Shown here piece after piece: positions 16,437-25,055 of a stretch of DNA of 64,000 bases. The DNA comes from Parvibaculum sp963975745 (GTDB lineage: Bacteria; Pseudomonadota; Alphaproteobacteria; Parvibaculales; Parvibaculaceae). The notes beneath the pieces were generated by a model that searched no databases, had not been told where the DNA came from, and was given only the letters and a program-made list of their open reading frames with translations. Numbering within the stretch: the stretch's first letter is position 1; every line of letters begins with the position of its first letter. Location of the stretch: NCBI RefSeq assembly GCF_963975745.1, contig NZ_CAXBIB010000013.1, forward strand, positions 1 to 64,000. Direction: 5' to 3'. A program made the position numbers and the translations under genes.

Positions 16437-17285
16437 ATGACTGAATCCGGGGGTGGGCGTCTGCCCGCCCATGTGATCGTTCTGGGCAATGAAAAGGGTG
16501 GGTCGGGCAAGACGACAACCGCCATGCATGTCATTGCGTTGCTTCTGCATGAGGGATTGCGCGTGGGGTCCGTCGATCTCGATGGCCGCCAGCGCTCCCT
16601 GACGCGCTATGTGGAGAACCGCAAGGCCTGGGCGGACGCCGCCGGCGTCAAATTGATCATGCCGGATCACATGGTCATCGCGCGCTCGGAGCTCGGGACC
16701 GTGGCGGAGGCCAATGCCGCGGATGAAGCCGCGTTGGCAGCCGCCGTTGCACGGCTTGCTGCTGAAAACGACTTTATCGTCATCGACTGCCCGGGCAGCG
16801 ACAGCCATCTCTCGCGGCTTGGCCATGCGCTTGCCGATACGCTGATCACGCCGATGAACGACAGTTTTGTCGATTTCGACCTGCTCGGCCGGGTCGATTC
16901 CCAGACCTATCGTATCAAGGGGCCCAGTGTTTACAGCGAGATGGTCTGGGAGAGCCGGAAGCGCCGGGCGATGCGCGATGGCGGCGAGATCGATTGGGTT
17001 GTGATCCGTAACCGGCTTTCGCATCTCGATGCCAAGAACAAGCGGCGGGTCGAGGCTGTGCTCGGCGCACTGGCCGAACGGATCGGATTTCGGACCGGAC
17101 CGGGATTCGGTGAGCGCGTGATCTTTCGCGAAATGTTTCCATCCGGCCTGACACTGCTCGATCTTCGGGAAGAGGGTGTCGACGCTCAGATGTCGATGTC
17201 GCATGTGGCAGCGCGGGCGGAGGTGAGGGCCCTCATCGATACGCTGTCATTGCCGATCGAGGAACGGCTGCGGACGCCTGCCTAG
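16437..17285 (+). CDS. mipZ: Division-plane ATPase MipZ (ParA/MinD family)
   Basis: MipZ forms a bipolar gradient from ParB-parS and inhibits FtsZ, placing the division site at mid-cell in alphaproteobacteria. The 282-residue protein has the deviant Walker A motif GNEKGGSGKTTT, the switch region VGSVDLDGRQRSLTRY and the Walker B-like VIDCPGSDS, followed by MipZ-type blocks DTLITPMNDSFVDFDLLG and DWVVIRNRLSHLDAKNKRR. A longer frame exists upstream, but the ATG at 16437 gives the family start. Its stop shares CTAG with the convergent carboxypeptidase. Confidence 0.93.
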   Translation: MTESGGGRLPAHVIVLGNEKGGSGKTTTAMHVIALLLHEGLRVGSVDLDGRQRSLTRYVENRKAWADAAGVKLIMPDHMVIARSELGTVAEANAADEAALAAAVARLAAENDFIVIDCPGSDSHLSRLGHALADTLITPMNDSFVDFDLLGRVDSQTYRIKGPSVYSEMVWESRKRRAMRDGGEIDWVVIRNRLSHLDAKNKRRVEAVLGALAERIGFRTGPGFGERVIFREMFPSGLTLLDLREEGVDAQMSMSHVAARAEVRALIDTLSLPIEERLRTPA

Positions 17286-18880
17286 CCGCGGCTTTCGGCT
17301 TTGGCCGTCTGCGGAAGCGCCCAGTTCGCGGGCGGGATGGCGATGCAGGGAATGCTCTGACGCGCGAGACGGCCGCATGCGGTTTTTGCCGAAGTCTCGT
17401 TATCAAACCCGCCAAAGCGCGAACGGTAGAGCGTCCGGTTGTCGGCCGTCTTGACCGGGATCGTGACGGGAACGGCCGTGCCGAGTTCATCGGGTGCAGC
17501 GCGCAGTGCTTTTCGAATGCTGCCGACAGCGTCGGCCTGATCGGCATAGGCGCCGATCTGGATGATCCAGGTACCATCAGGGATCAGCGGATCTCCCTCG
17601 CGCCATGACTGTCGCGCAGCTGGCGCAGTGCGCGCAGGGTCAAGTGCCGCTTCGCGGACAAGCGGATTGGCGGGCGCGTCGGGGCTGATGCTTGCATTCG
17701 CCGGTGCGACCAGGAAGTTGCCGATCTCGCGCCCGGCGTGACGACCGGCATCCTCTGCCGTGCGGAGTGCTGCCGTTGCATAGGCCGTGACGCTGTCGAC
17801 AGGCGCCGAGACCTTGCGAGGGCGTGATACAGGCTCGGGCGGTGCAGCCATGACGACGGGCGTTGTCACCTCGGCATCGCCCTCGGCGAGGCCCGAACTG
17901 TCGGCATTGTCGTCGATTGCCGCCGCGAGCTGCTGCAATGCGGCGCGATCTTCTGCCGGAACGAGACCCACAGGGCGCACCACCGGTACGGGCGGCGGTG
18001 CTGCCGCGATCTGTGTGCGGCTCGTCTTCATGGCAACGGCCCGCGGGAACGCGCGATCGAGAATCTCGACCATATGCTGATCGCGTGACTTGGCCTTCTC
18101 GCCGCCGATGACAACGCCGATCAGGAACTTGTCGTCGCGTTCGACCGTTGCCGTGAGATTGAAGCCCGATGCCCTGGTGTAGCCGGTCTTGAGGCCCGTC
18201 GTGCCGCGATACTCGCCCAGCAGGCGGTTGTGGTTACGGATTCTGGACTTTCCCCAGTTGAACTGTTCGGTGCTGAAGTAATGGTAGTATTGCGGAAAAT
18301 CCTGATGCATGCGCAGAGCCAGCGTGGCCTGGTCACGTGCGGTCGTTTTCTGCGCGCTGTCCGGAAGGCCCGACGCATTCCTGTAGGTTGTGCGTGTCAT
18401 GCCAAGCTCACGCGCCTTTTTGGTCATGACCTTGGCGAAATTCGCTTCGGAACCGGCAATGAATGCGCCGGTGGCCGAGGCGACGTCGTTGGCGGAGCGT
18501 GTCACAAGGGCAAGAATGGCATCTTCCACCCGGATCGTCTGACCGGGGCGCAGGCCCAGTTTCGATGGCGGCTGATTGGCGCCGCGCTGGGTCATGGTAA
18601 TGCGAGAATTAAGCGTTATCTCGCGCTTTTCGAGCTTTTCGAAAAGCAGGTACAACGTCATCACCTTGGTCAGGGAAGCAGGGTAGCGCAGTTCGTCGGC
18701 ATTGCGCGAATAGATGACCTGGCCCGTATGGGCATCCATGACCAGCGCTGCTGTCTTGGGTTTGGCGGCCTGAGCGGGGAGGGCGGTGGCGGCGATCAAC
18801 AAGACGACCGCAGCCATGGCGGCAAGTCCCCTGAATCCACCAGAGATGCGCACGATACTCACCAGCGCAGACCCGGACAT
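17282..18880 (-). CDS. D-alanyl-D-alanine carboxypeptidase with C-terminal SPOR domain
   Basis: This periplasmic peptidoglycan-trimming enzyme (PBP5/6, S11 class) has 532 residues. There is a signal peptide (about 1-39, ending AQA), then the active-site motifs SLTK (S69, K72), SAN (S129) and KTG (231-233). A Pro/Ala-rich linker (about 290-430) leads to a SPOR domain (about 440-525, starting WIIQIGAYADQADAV), which binds denuded septal glycan. The combination suggests action at the division site, in keeping with its convergent neighbour mipZ. The two genes overlap by four bases. Confidence 0.93.
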   Translation of the reverse strand: MSGSALVSIVRISGGFRGLAAMAAVVLLIAATALPAQAAKPKTAALVMDAHTGQVIYSRNADELRYPASLTKVMTLYLLFEKLEKREITLNSRITMTQRGANQPPSKLGLRPGQTIRVEDAILALVTRSANDVASATGAFIAGSEANFAKVMTKKARELGMTRTTYRNASGLPDSAQKTTARDQATLALRMHQDFPQYYHYFSTEQFNWGKSRIRNHNRLLGEYRGTTGLKTGYTRASGFNLTATVERDDKFLIGVVIGGEKAKSRDQHMVEILDRAFPRAVAMKTSRTQIAAAPPPVPVVRPVGLVPAEDRAALQQLAAAIDDNADSSGLAEGDAEVTTPVVMAAPPEPVSRPRKVSAPVDSVTAYATAALRTAEDAGRHAGREIGNFLVAPANASISPDAPANPLVREAALDPARTAPAARQSWREGDPLIPDGTWIIQIGAYADQADAVGSIRKALRAAPDELGTAVPVTIPVKTADNRTLYRSRFGGFDNETSAKTACGRLARQSIPCIAIPPANWALPQTAKAESRG

Positions 18881-19083
18881 AGCCCCAAAACCCCTCTTGC
18901 ATGCACATAAGGCCGAAACCCGTATGTGCCGTCCCGGCTATTCACCCCGCTGAACTGTAGCGCCGAGACCACAGTTTGCGAAGGCCCTTTGGCCAAAATC
19001 GGTAAAAAAATCTTATATTTTTCGGGCGCTTGACCCAATCAGACCCAGATTAGGCTCCAGATCTTACCGTTTGGTTAAATGCG
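18881..19083. other. Leader region upstream of the carboxypeptidase, no gene seen
   Basis: This is part of a 280-base divergent gap. It contains an AT-rich stretch around 19000-19020 but no ORF with coding character. Promoters of the carboxypeptidase (minus) and DUF1499 (plus) genes must lie here or just beyond, near the CtrA-type box. Confidence 0.5.
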
Positions 19084-19099
19084 TTAAACCTAAGTTAAC
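19084..19099 (+). promoter_or_regulatory. Perfect CtrA-type box TTAA-N7-TTAAC
   Basis: TTAA (19084-19087), seven bases, TTAAC (19095-19099) matches the CtrA consensus exactly, and an extra TTAA lies at 19075-19078. It is 62 bases before the DUF1499 start and about 200 bases before the carboxypeptidase start. CtrA is the cell-cycle master regulator in alphaproteobacteria, so cell-cycle control of one or both genes is inferred. Confidence 0.65.
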
Positions 19100-19160
19100 A
19101 GGCTGGTTACCTGCGCCAGAATCGGCGTATTCAGCCACAAGGGGATTTGCGCGAGGATCG

Positions 19161-19553
19161 ATGGATTTCCAGACGTTGAGGCTGACCGCGAAGCCGAACC
19201 AGTACCTGGTGGCCCCGGCCGGTTTTTGCCTGAAGGCGAAGCCTCATCGGACTGCTCCGGATTTCACCAGTGAGCCCGGGATACTCAGGGGCCGGTTTCG
19301 CGCGATTGCGCTTGCCCATCCCCGCGTCGTCCAGATGGCGGCGGACGACGCGACTCTGACCGATACCTATGTCCAGCGGAGCGCGCTTCTAGGCTTTCCT
19401 GACACAATTACCGTCCAATTCATGGCGTTTGGACCCGGACATTCGAGCCTCGCTGTCTACAGCCGCTCCCGCTACGGCTATTCGGACCTTGGCGTCAACA
19501 AGGCACGGATTGATGCCTGGCTGCTTGAGCTGGCCGGGAAAGGCCCGGTTTGA
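19161..19553 (+). CDS. DUF1499 domain protein
   Basis: The product is 130 residues from the ATG after GCGAGG. It contains FCLKAKPHRTAPDF near the start and VQRSALLGFPDTITVQFMAFGPGHSSLAVYSRSRYGYSDLGVNKARIDAWL in the second half, the conserved core of DUF1499. Members are often small envelope-associated proteins of unknown role; this one has no signal peptide and may be a cytosolic form. The CtrA-type box upstream is the only regulatory clue. The frame is open upstream to 19071, but that part runs through the box and looks non-coding. Confidence 0.78.
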   Translation: MDFQTLRLTAKPNQYLVAPAGFCLKAKPHRTAPDFTSEPGILRGRFRAIALAHPRVVQMAADDATLTDTYVQRSALLGFPDTITVQFMAFGPGHSSLAVYSRSRYGYSDLGVNKARIDAWLLELAGKGPV

Positions 19554-19693
19554 TTGGGTTGGGCTTTGAAATTCGATATGGTCAACTATCTAATAGAAGG
19601 GTGCGGCATCGGTCGGTTCGGCTGTTGCCGGATAGCAAGGCTCTCCGGTCTGCGCGTGCCGGGACGAAGACGATGAATTGGCAGGAACGGGGA

Positions 19694-20026
19694 ATGTCGG
19701 ACGAAAGGCGGCGCGGCGATGAAGATGGTGGCGTTGGCACCGGCGTCATAGCCAAGACGAAGCCGAAGACAAAGAAGCCCTCGCTCTACAAGGTTCTGCT
19801 GCTTAACGACGACTACACGCCGATGGAGTTCGTCGTTCACGTGCTGGAGCGGTTCTTCGGCAAGGGAAGGGACGAAGCGACGGTCATCATGCTTCATGTA
19901 CATCAACATGGAGTCGGCATTTGCGGCCTTTATACCTACGAGGTCGCAGAGACCAAGGTGACCCAGGTAATGGATTTTGCGCAGCAGCACCAACACCCGC
20001 TGCAGTGCACGATGGAACGAGAATAG
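19694..20026 (+). CDS. clpS: ClpS adaptor of the ClpAP protease
   Basis: ClpS delivers N-end-rule substrates to ClpAP. The 110-residue protein has the binding core YKVLLLNDDYTPMEFVVHVL, the metal/pocket histidines in MLHVHQHGVGICG, and the C-terminal block YEVAETKVTQVMDFAQQHQHPLQCTMERE, all family hallmarks. The disordered N-terminal tail is lysine-rich, as usual. I chose the ATG at 19694 (MSDERRRG); an ATG at 19673 would add seven residues. It lies 39 bases upstream of clpA and is surely in the same operon. Confidence 0.94.
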   Translation: MSDERRRGDEDGGVGTGVIAKTKPKTKKPSLYKVLLLNDDYTPMEFVVHVLERFFGKGRDEATVIMLHVHQHGVGICGLYTYEVAETKVTQVMDFAQQHQHPLQCTMERE

Positions 20027-20065
20027 CGCGTTCATGCTGTAGCCCAGCAGAAGGGAAGGTTCGGA

Positions 20066-22456
20066 GTGCCGACGTTTTCACGCAGTCTTGAGGAGGGGCT
20101 TCACCGCGCACTGGCGCTTGCCAATGAACGCAACCACGAATACGCAACACTCGAACATCTCCTTCTTTCGCTGGTTGACGATCAGGATGCAGCCGCCGTC
20201 ATGCGAGCCTGCAATGTCGATCTGGAGGTGCTCCGTCAGCAATTGACCAATTATGTGGACAACGAACTTTCGAGTCTTGTGGTCGATGATGGGCAGGAAT
20301 CCAAGCCGACAGCCGGTTTTCAGCGAGTGATTCAGCGGGCCGTCATTCACGTTCAGTCATCCGGGCGCGAAGAGGTGACGGGGGCGAACGTGCTGGTCGC
20401 CATGTTTGCCGAGCGCGAGAGCCACGCGGCCTATTTCCTGCAGGAACAGGACATGACGCGGTACGATGCTGTGAACTACATCAGTCACGGCATTGCGAAG
20501 CGCGCCGATATGACCGAGACGCGACCGGTTCGCGGCGCGCAGGACGAACCGGAGGCAAATGAGCGCGGCCGCAAGGAACGTACAACCGAGGCGCTCGATA
20601 ATTACTGCGTCAATCTCAACGAGAAGGCGAAGCAGGGCAAGATTGATCCGCTGATCGGGCGTGCGCGCGAAGTCGAGCGAACGATCCAGATCCTATGCCG
20701 GCGTTCGAAGAACAACCCTCTTTTTGTTGGCGATCCGGGCGTGGGGAAGACTGCGATCGCAGAAGGCTTGGCGCGACGTATCGTAAAGGGGGAGGTGCCC
20801 GATGTTTTGCGCAATGCCACGATCTTCTCGCTCGACATGGGCACGCTGCTGGCCGGGACGCGCTATCGCGGCGATTTCGAAGAGCGCATCAAGGCGGTCA
20901 TCAAGGAGATCGAGGCCTATCCGGGCGCGATCATGTTCATTGACGAAATTCACACGGTGATCGGCGCCGGTGCTACCAGCGGCGGCGCAATGGACGCGTC
21001 CAATCTGCTGAAACCGGCATTGGCGAGCGGCACGGTGCGCTGTATCGGCTCCACGACCTACAAGGAATACCGCCAGCATTTCGAAAAGGACAGGGCGCTG
21101 GTGCGCCGTTTTCAGAAGATCGATGTGGCCGAACCGTCCGTGCCGGACACGATAAAGATTCTGAAGGGGTTGAAGCCCTATTTCGAGGATTTCCACAAGG
21201 TCCGCTACACCAACGATGCTGTCAAAGCAGCTGTCGATCTATCGGCAAAATACATGCATGACAGGAAGCTTCCGGACAAGGCAATCGATGTGATCGATGA
21301 GGCGGGCGCATCGCAGATGCTGCTGCCCGAGTCGCGGCGCAAGAAGACCATCGGCGTCTCGGAGATCGAGGCGGTCATCGCGACCATGGCGCGCATTCCT
21401 CCGAAGTCGGTGTCGAAGAGCGATACGGAAAAGCTGAAAGACCTCGACGCGGAGTTGAAGCGTGTCGTTTTTGGCCAGGACGCAGCTATCGAGGCGCTGT
21501 CTGCGTCGATCAAACTGGCGCGTGCCGGGCTGCGCGAGGCCGAGAAACCGATCGGCTGTTATCTTTTTTCCGGACCCACCGGCGTTGGCAAGACGGAAGT
21601 GGCGCGGCAACTCGCGTCGATTCTTGGTGTCGAGATGCTTCGTTTCGACATGTCCGAATACATGGAACGGCATACCGTGTCGCGCCTGATCGGGGCACCG
21701 CCGGGTTATGTCGGTTTCGATCAGGGTGGACTTCTGACCGACGGTGTCGATCAGCATCCGCATTGCGTGTTGTTGCTTGACGAGATTGAAAAAGCGCATC
21801 CTGATCTTTTCAACATCCTCCTGCAAGTGATGGATCATGGAAAATTGACGGACCACAACGGGAAAAAGATCGATTTCCGCAATGTGGTGCTGATCATGAC
21901 GACCAATGCTGGCGCTGCCGACATGGCGAAAGCGCCGATTGGGTTCGCGCGGACGAAGCGCACAGGCGATGATGAAGATGCAATCAAGCGTCTCTTCACG
22001 CCCGAATTCCGCAACCGTCTCGATGCGACGATCCCCTTCGGCCATTTGCCGGAAGACGTTATATCGCGTGTCGTCGAGAAATTCGTGCTGCAACTCGAGG
22101 CTCAACTTGCCGATCGCAATGTCACGATCGATCTGACGCCCGAAGCCAACAAATGGCTGGCGGCGCGTGGCTATGACGAGCAAATGGGCGCACGGCCGCT
22201 TGCGCGCGTGATACAGGAACACATCAAGAAGCCGCTGGCTGACGAGGTGCTGTTCGGAAGGCTGGTGAAGGGCGGACATGTTCGCGTCGGGGTGAAAGAC
22301 GACGGGCTCGATTTCGATATCGAGGCGGCGTCGCCGCGAAGTGCTGCGCCTTCCGGCGGCGACGGTCCGAAAAAGCCTCGTGTCCGGAAGCCGAAGGACC
22401 GGCCGGGTGATGGGTCGGGCGGCAGTGTGCCGAAAGTACCGTTGCTTGTGGAATAA
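20066..22456 (+). CDS. clpA: ATP-dependent Clp protease ATPase subunit ClpA
   Basis: ClpA is the hexameric unfoldase that feeds ClpP. The 796-residue protein has two N-terminal Clp repeats (about 1-145), AAA domain 1 with Walker A GDPGVGKT (222-229) and Walker B ending in IMFIDEIH, AAA domain 2 with Walker A GPTGVGKT (503-510), and the ClpP-docking loop IGF in KAPIGFARTK. There is no long middle coiled coil, which separates it from ClpB. The C-terminal tail is Pro/Lys-rich. The start is a GTG after AAGGGAAGG. It ends before a terminator. Confidence 0.96.
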   Translation: MPTFSRSLEEGLHRALALANERNHEYATLEHLLLSLVDDQDAAAVMRACNVDLEVLRQQLTNYVDNELSSLVVDDGQESKPTAGFQRVIQRAVIHVQSSGREEVTGANVLVAMFAERESHAAYFLQEQDMTRYDAVNYISHGIAKRADMTETRPVRGAQDEPEANERGRKERTTEALDNYCVNLNEKAKQGKIDPLIGRAREVERTIQILCRRSKNNPLFVGDPGVGKTAIAEGLARRIVKGEVPDVLRNATIFSLDMGTLLAGTRYRGDFEERIKAVIKEIEAYPGAIMFIDEIHTVIGAGATSGGAMDASNLLKPALASGTVRCIGSTTYKEYRQHFEKDRALVRRFQKIDVAEPSVPDTIKILKGLKPYFEDFHKVRYTNDAVKAAVDLSAKYMHDRKLPDKAIDVIDEAGASQMLLPESRRKKTIGVSEIEAVIATMARIPPKSVSKSDTEKLKDLDAELKRVVFGQDAAIEALSASIKLARAGLREAEKPIGCYLFSGPTGVGKTEVARQLASILGVEMLRFDMSEYMERHTVSRLIGAPPGYVGFDQGGLLTDGVDQHPHCVLLLDEIEKAHPDLFNILLQVMDHGKLTDHNGKKIDFRNVVLIMTTNAGAADMAKAPIGFARTKRTGDDEDAIKRLFTPEFRNRLDATIPFGHLPEDVISRVVEKFVLQLEAQLADRNVTIDLTPEANKWLAARGYDEQMGARPLARVIQEHIKKPLADEVLFGRLVKGGHVRVGVKDDGLDFDIEAASPRSAAPSGGDGPKKPRVRKPKDRPGDGSGGSVPKVPLLVE

Positions 22457-22492
22457 CGGCGTCGGATTTGTTCGATGCCCGGGAATTGAAGG

Positions 22493-22525
22493 CGGCCACG
22501 GCGTGATACGCGTTGTGGCCGTTTT
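22493..22525 (+). terminator. Terminator after clpSA
   Basis: CGGCCAC (22493-22499) pairs with GTGGCCG (22515-22521), followed by TTTT. It lies 37 bases after the clpA stop. Confidence 0.75.
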
Positions 22526-22574
22526 CAGTGTAAACGGCCAAGAGAAACGTCCAACTCCCAGGGAGAATTGAGAA

Positions 22575-22943
22575 ATGATCGGTTACGTGATGGTGGGTAC
22601 CAACGACCTCGACAAGGCAACGGCCTTCTACGATGCCCTGCTCGGCGAGATCGGCGCCAAGCGCGCAATGTCCGACCCCGGCCGCTTTGTCGGCTGGAGC
22701 AACGGTGGCCCCATGCTTGCGGTAACGAAGCCGCATGATGGCAACAAGGCGACATTCGGCAACGGAACAATGGTGGCGCTGGCTGTGGGGTCGCGAGCCA
22801 ATGTCGACAAGGTTCACGCAAAGGCGTTGAGTCTTGGTAGCAAGGACGAGGGTGCGCCGGGTGTGCGTGGCGGAAATTTCTACGGTGGTTATTTCCGCGA
22901 TCTCGATGGCAACAAGTTTGTCGCCTTTCATATGGGCGAATAA
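22575..22943 (+). CDS. VOC family (glyoxalase/bleomycin-resistance-like) protein
   Basis: The 122-residue single-domain protein has the vicinal-oxygen-chelate fold pattern: MIGYVMVGTNDLDKATAFYDALL at the start, FVGWSNGGPMLAVTKP in the middle, and the metal-ligand strand GGYFRDLDGNKFVAFHMGE at the end. Members act as metal-dependent lyases, isomerases or dioxygenases, or sequester small molecules; the substrate cannot be told. A ribosome site (GGGAGAA) precedes the ATG. It sits between two terminators and is therefore a single-gene unit. Confidence 0.85.
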   Translation: MIGYVMVGTNDLDKATAFYDALLGEIGAKRAMSDPGRFVGWSNGGPMLAVTKPHDGNKATFGNGTMVALAVGSRANVDKVHAKALSLGSKDEGAPGVRGGNFYGGYFRDLDGNKFVAFHMGE

Positions 22944-22961
22944 CAGCCTTTCACGAAGATC

Positions 22962-22989
22962 AAGGCCGCCATGTTTGGCGGCCTTTTTT
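22962..22989. terminator. Bidirectional terminator between VOC gene and NHL-type lipoprotein gene
   Basis: The arms GGCCGCC and GGCGGCC close a six-base loop (ATGTTT), with A residues on the left and six T on the right. It can end transcripts from both convergent genes. Confidence 0.9.
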
Positions 22990-22990
22990 G

Positions 22991-24598
22991 TCAGCGCTTC
23001 TTCAGCCGGTAGATAGCAACGTCGATGTCGGATGAATAATAGATGTCCCCATCGGCATCGACGGCAATGCCCGTCGGGATGAAGATTGCGGGCGCGCCGT
23101 CGGGTGTGCCGAAGCCGATCGGCAGCCCAGACATGATAGTAGTGGATTTGCCGCTCTCGATATCGATGGCGGATATCCGTTGTGCGCCGACTTCTGCAAC
23201 CACGATCCGGCCATCCGGTGCGAAATCGAATCCCTCGGGCGCAGAGAGTCCTTCGGCAACCGCAATGTGTTCGCCGGTCTGTGCGTTGACGCGGAGAATC
23301 CGGCCGCCCTCCCGTTCGCTTACATAGACGAAATCGTTGCTCCCCAGCAGCATCATTGCGGGGCCTGCAAGTCCCGTTACGAGATCGGTTCGTTTCGACC
23401 AATCGTCACGATCGACTCGAACGATCGCGCCGCGCGCATATTCGGTGACCAGGACGGCGCCGTCAGAGAGAACAATCGCCTCAGCCGGTGTCGTAAATCC
23501 GTGATGGATGCCGAGGGATTGTCCAGTTGCCTCGTCGAACACATGGATTGCGCCTGCGGTGACCGCAGCGAAGGCAATATGGCCATTGGCCACAGAAACG
23601 CTCAGAGGATAGTCGATGTCGGAGGCAAAGACCCGGCCAAGTTCCGCCACCTCACCCGTATCTGGATCAACCATGCGCGCAGCAAACAGGTCGGCGATGT
23701 AAATTGCGCCGCTGTCGGACATCGCGATATCGCCGGCAACGGCCAGCGCGCCTGAAACGATGGTCCGTGCTTCGCCTGTCTCGGTGTCAATCGCGATGAC
23801 AGCATTGTCGGCCATATTGCTGATGTAGAGATTGTCGTCGGCGTCGAAGGCGAGATTGTCGATCGCCGGCGCAACTTCAGCGATCAGCTCTTTCTCGCCC
23901 GATCCGGTGTCGACCCTGTAGACATGGCCTCTCTCGGTGTCGACTGCATACAGCTTGTCTTGCGAGGTGAAATTGACGGCGGCCGGCGTTCCAAATCCGT
24001 CCGCTATGACTTCGAGTGTGGCCGCATCGACGTCGACACGTGCGATCTGCTTCCTGAACCAGAGTGGTCCATAGAGCTTGCCGTCAGCGCCGAAATCGAA
24101 CCCGTTGAGACCGCCCATTCCTTCCATGATCTTGCGCGGCGGATTTTGTCCCGAAGGATCGAGTTCAAAAAGGGCATCCCCGAGAAAAACCTGCGTGGCG
24201 AAAAGGCGACCTTCTCCGTTCCATGCCAGCGAATTCATGCCCGGAAGGCCCTCGGCCAAAGTCAACAGCCTTCCATCGGGCTTGCGGGCAAATACCTTGC
24301 CGTCGAGAAAGGCCGTCCAAGCCAGTGTGCCATCCGGTCCTTCCTCTATATCATCGGCCATGCCTTCGGGCGGGCCTTCAAAGATACGCGTCGTTCCGGA
24401 TTCGGTGTCGACTTCGTAGATGGCACGTCCCACGACGCTGCCTGCAAGGAGTTTGCCGTCACTTGTAAAAGTGAGGCCATGAATTCCGTGAAACGGCGAG
24501 GGCGACACGACAATTTCCTGTGTGTAGCTATCGTTCTCCGAGCAGGCCGCAACAGAAAGCGCGACGGTCAGTGCCGTCGCCATGTGCATCTTTCTCAT
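22991..24598 (-). CDS. SMP-30/NHL-like beta-propeller lipoprotein
   Basis: The 535-residue protein has a lipoprotein signal peptide with lipobox SVAAC (C19). The rest is a string of propeller blades with recurring units such as GLTFTSDGKLLAGS, FDADDNLYISNMADN, MSDSGAIYIADL, FAPDGRIVVAEV and VDADGDIYYSSD, typical of SMP-30/gluconolactonase and NHL repeats. The length suggests two propellers in tandem. It is probably anchored in the periplasm. Such proteins can be lactonases or scaffolds; no metal-site set is obvious to me. It has no operon partner. Confidence 0.75.
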   Translation of the reverse strand: MRKMHMATALTVALSVAACSENDSYTQEIVVSPSPFHGIHGLTFTSDGKLLAGSVVGRAIYEVDTESGTTRIFEGPPEGMADDIEEGPDGTLAWTAFLDGKVFARKPDGRLLTLAEGLPGMNSLAWNGEGRLFATQVFLGDALFELDPSGQNPPRKIMEGMGGLNGFDFGADGKLYGPLWFRKQIARVDVDAATLEVIADGFGTPAAVNFTSQDKLYAVDTERGHVYRVDTGSGEKELIAEVAPAIDNLAFDADDNLYISNMADNAVIAIDTETGEARTIVSGALAVAGDIAMSDSGAIYIADLFAARMVDPDTGEVAELGRVFASDIDYPLSVSVANGHIAFAAVTAGAIHVFDEATGQSLGIHHGFTTPAEAIVLSDGAVLVTEYARGAIVRVDRDDWSKRTDLVTGLAGPAMMLLGSNDFVYVSEREGGRILRVNAQTGEHIAVAEGLSAPEGFDFAPDGRIVVAEVGAQRISAIDIESGKSTTIMSGLPIGFGTPDGAPAIFIPTGIAVDADGDIYYSSDIDVAIYRLKKR

Positions 24599-24633
24599 CG
24601 TTCCCCCCTGTGCCGCGACGCCTGCCTTCGTGT

Positions 24634-25053
24634 TCAGTCGAGCGCCGCCTTGATGCGTTCGGCGTGTTTCTTCAACTCATCGAAATTGGCCATCTGGCGC
24701 GCATGCAGCTTCAGGTCGATGCCTTGCGAGCGCGGGATGATGTGCGTGTGGATGTGAAAGACCGTCTGTCCGGCAGGCGCGCCGTTGAGTTGTGCGACCA
24801 ATATGCCGGGGGCCGCAAATGCCACTTTCACTGCTGCCGCGATCTTCTTGACCGTTTTGGCCATGGCGCCGGCATATTCGGGGTCCAGATCAAGCAGATC
24901 TTCGGCCGGGTATTTCGGGATGACGAGCGTATGACCCTCGGCCTGCGGCATGACATCCATGAATGCGAGAGTCATGTCGTCTTCATAGACCTTGAAGCAA
25001 GGGGCTTCGCCTCGAAGAATCTTTGCGAAAATGTTGTCTGGATCATAGGCCAC
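24634..25053 (-). CDS. HIT family (histidine triad) nucleotide-binding protein
   Basis: The 139-residue cytosolic protein has the Hint-branch layout: NIFAKILRGEAPCFKVYEDD at the start, TLAFMDVMPQAEGHTLVIPK, and the triad HIHTHIIPR. Family members hydrolyse nucleoside phosphoramidates or adenylates. The start codon is GTG. It is the last gene of an operon, two bases after the stop of the GNAT gene. Confidence 0.92.
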   Translation of the reverse strand: MAYDPDNIFAKILRGEAPCFKVYEDDMTLAFMDVMPQAEGHTLVIPKYPAEDLLDLDPEYAGAMAKTVKKIAAAVKVAFAAPGILVAQLNGAPAGQTVFHIHTHIIPRSQGIDLKLHARQMANFDELKKHAERIKAALD

Positions 25054-25055
25054 GG

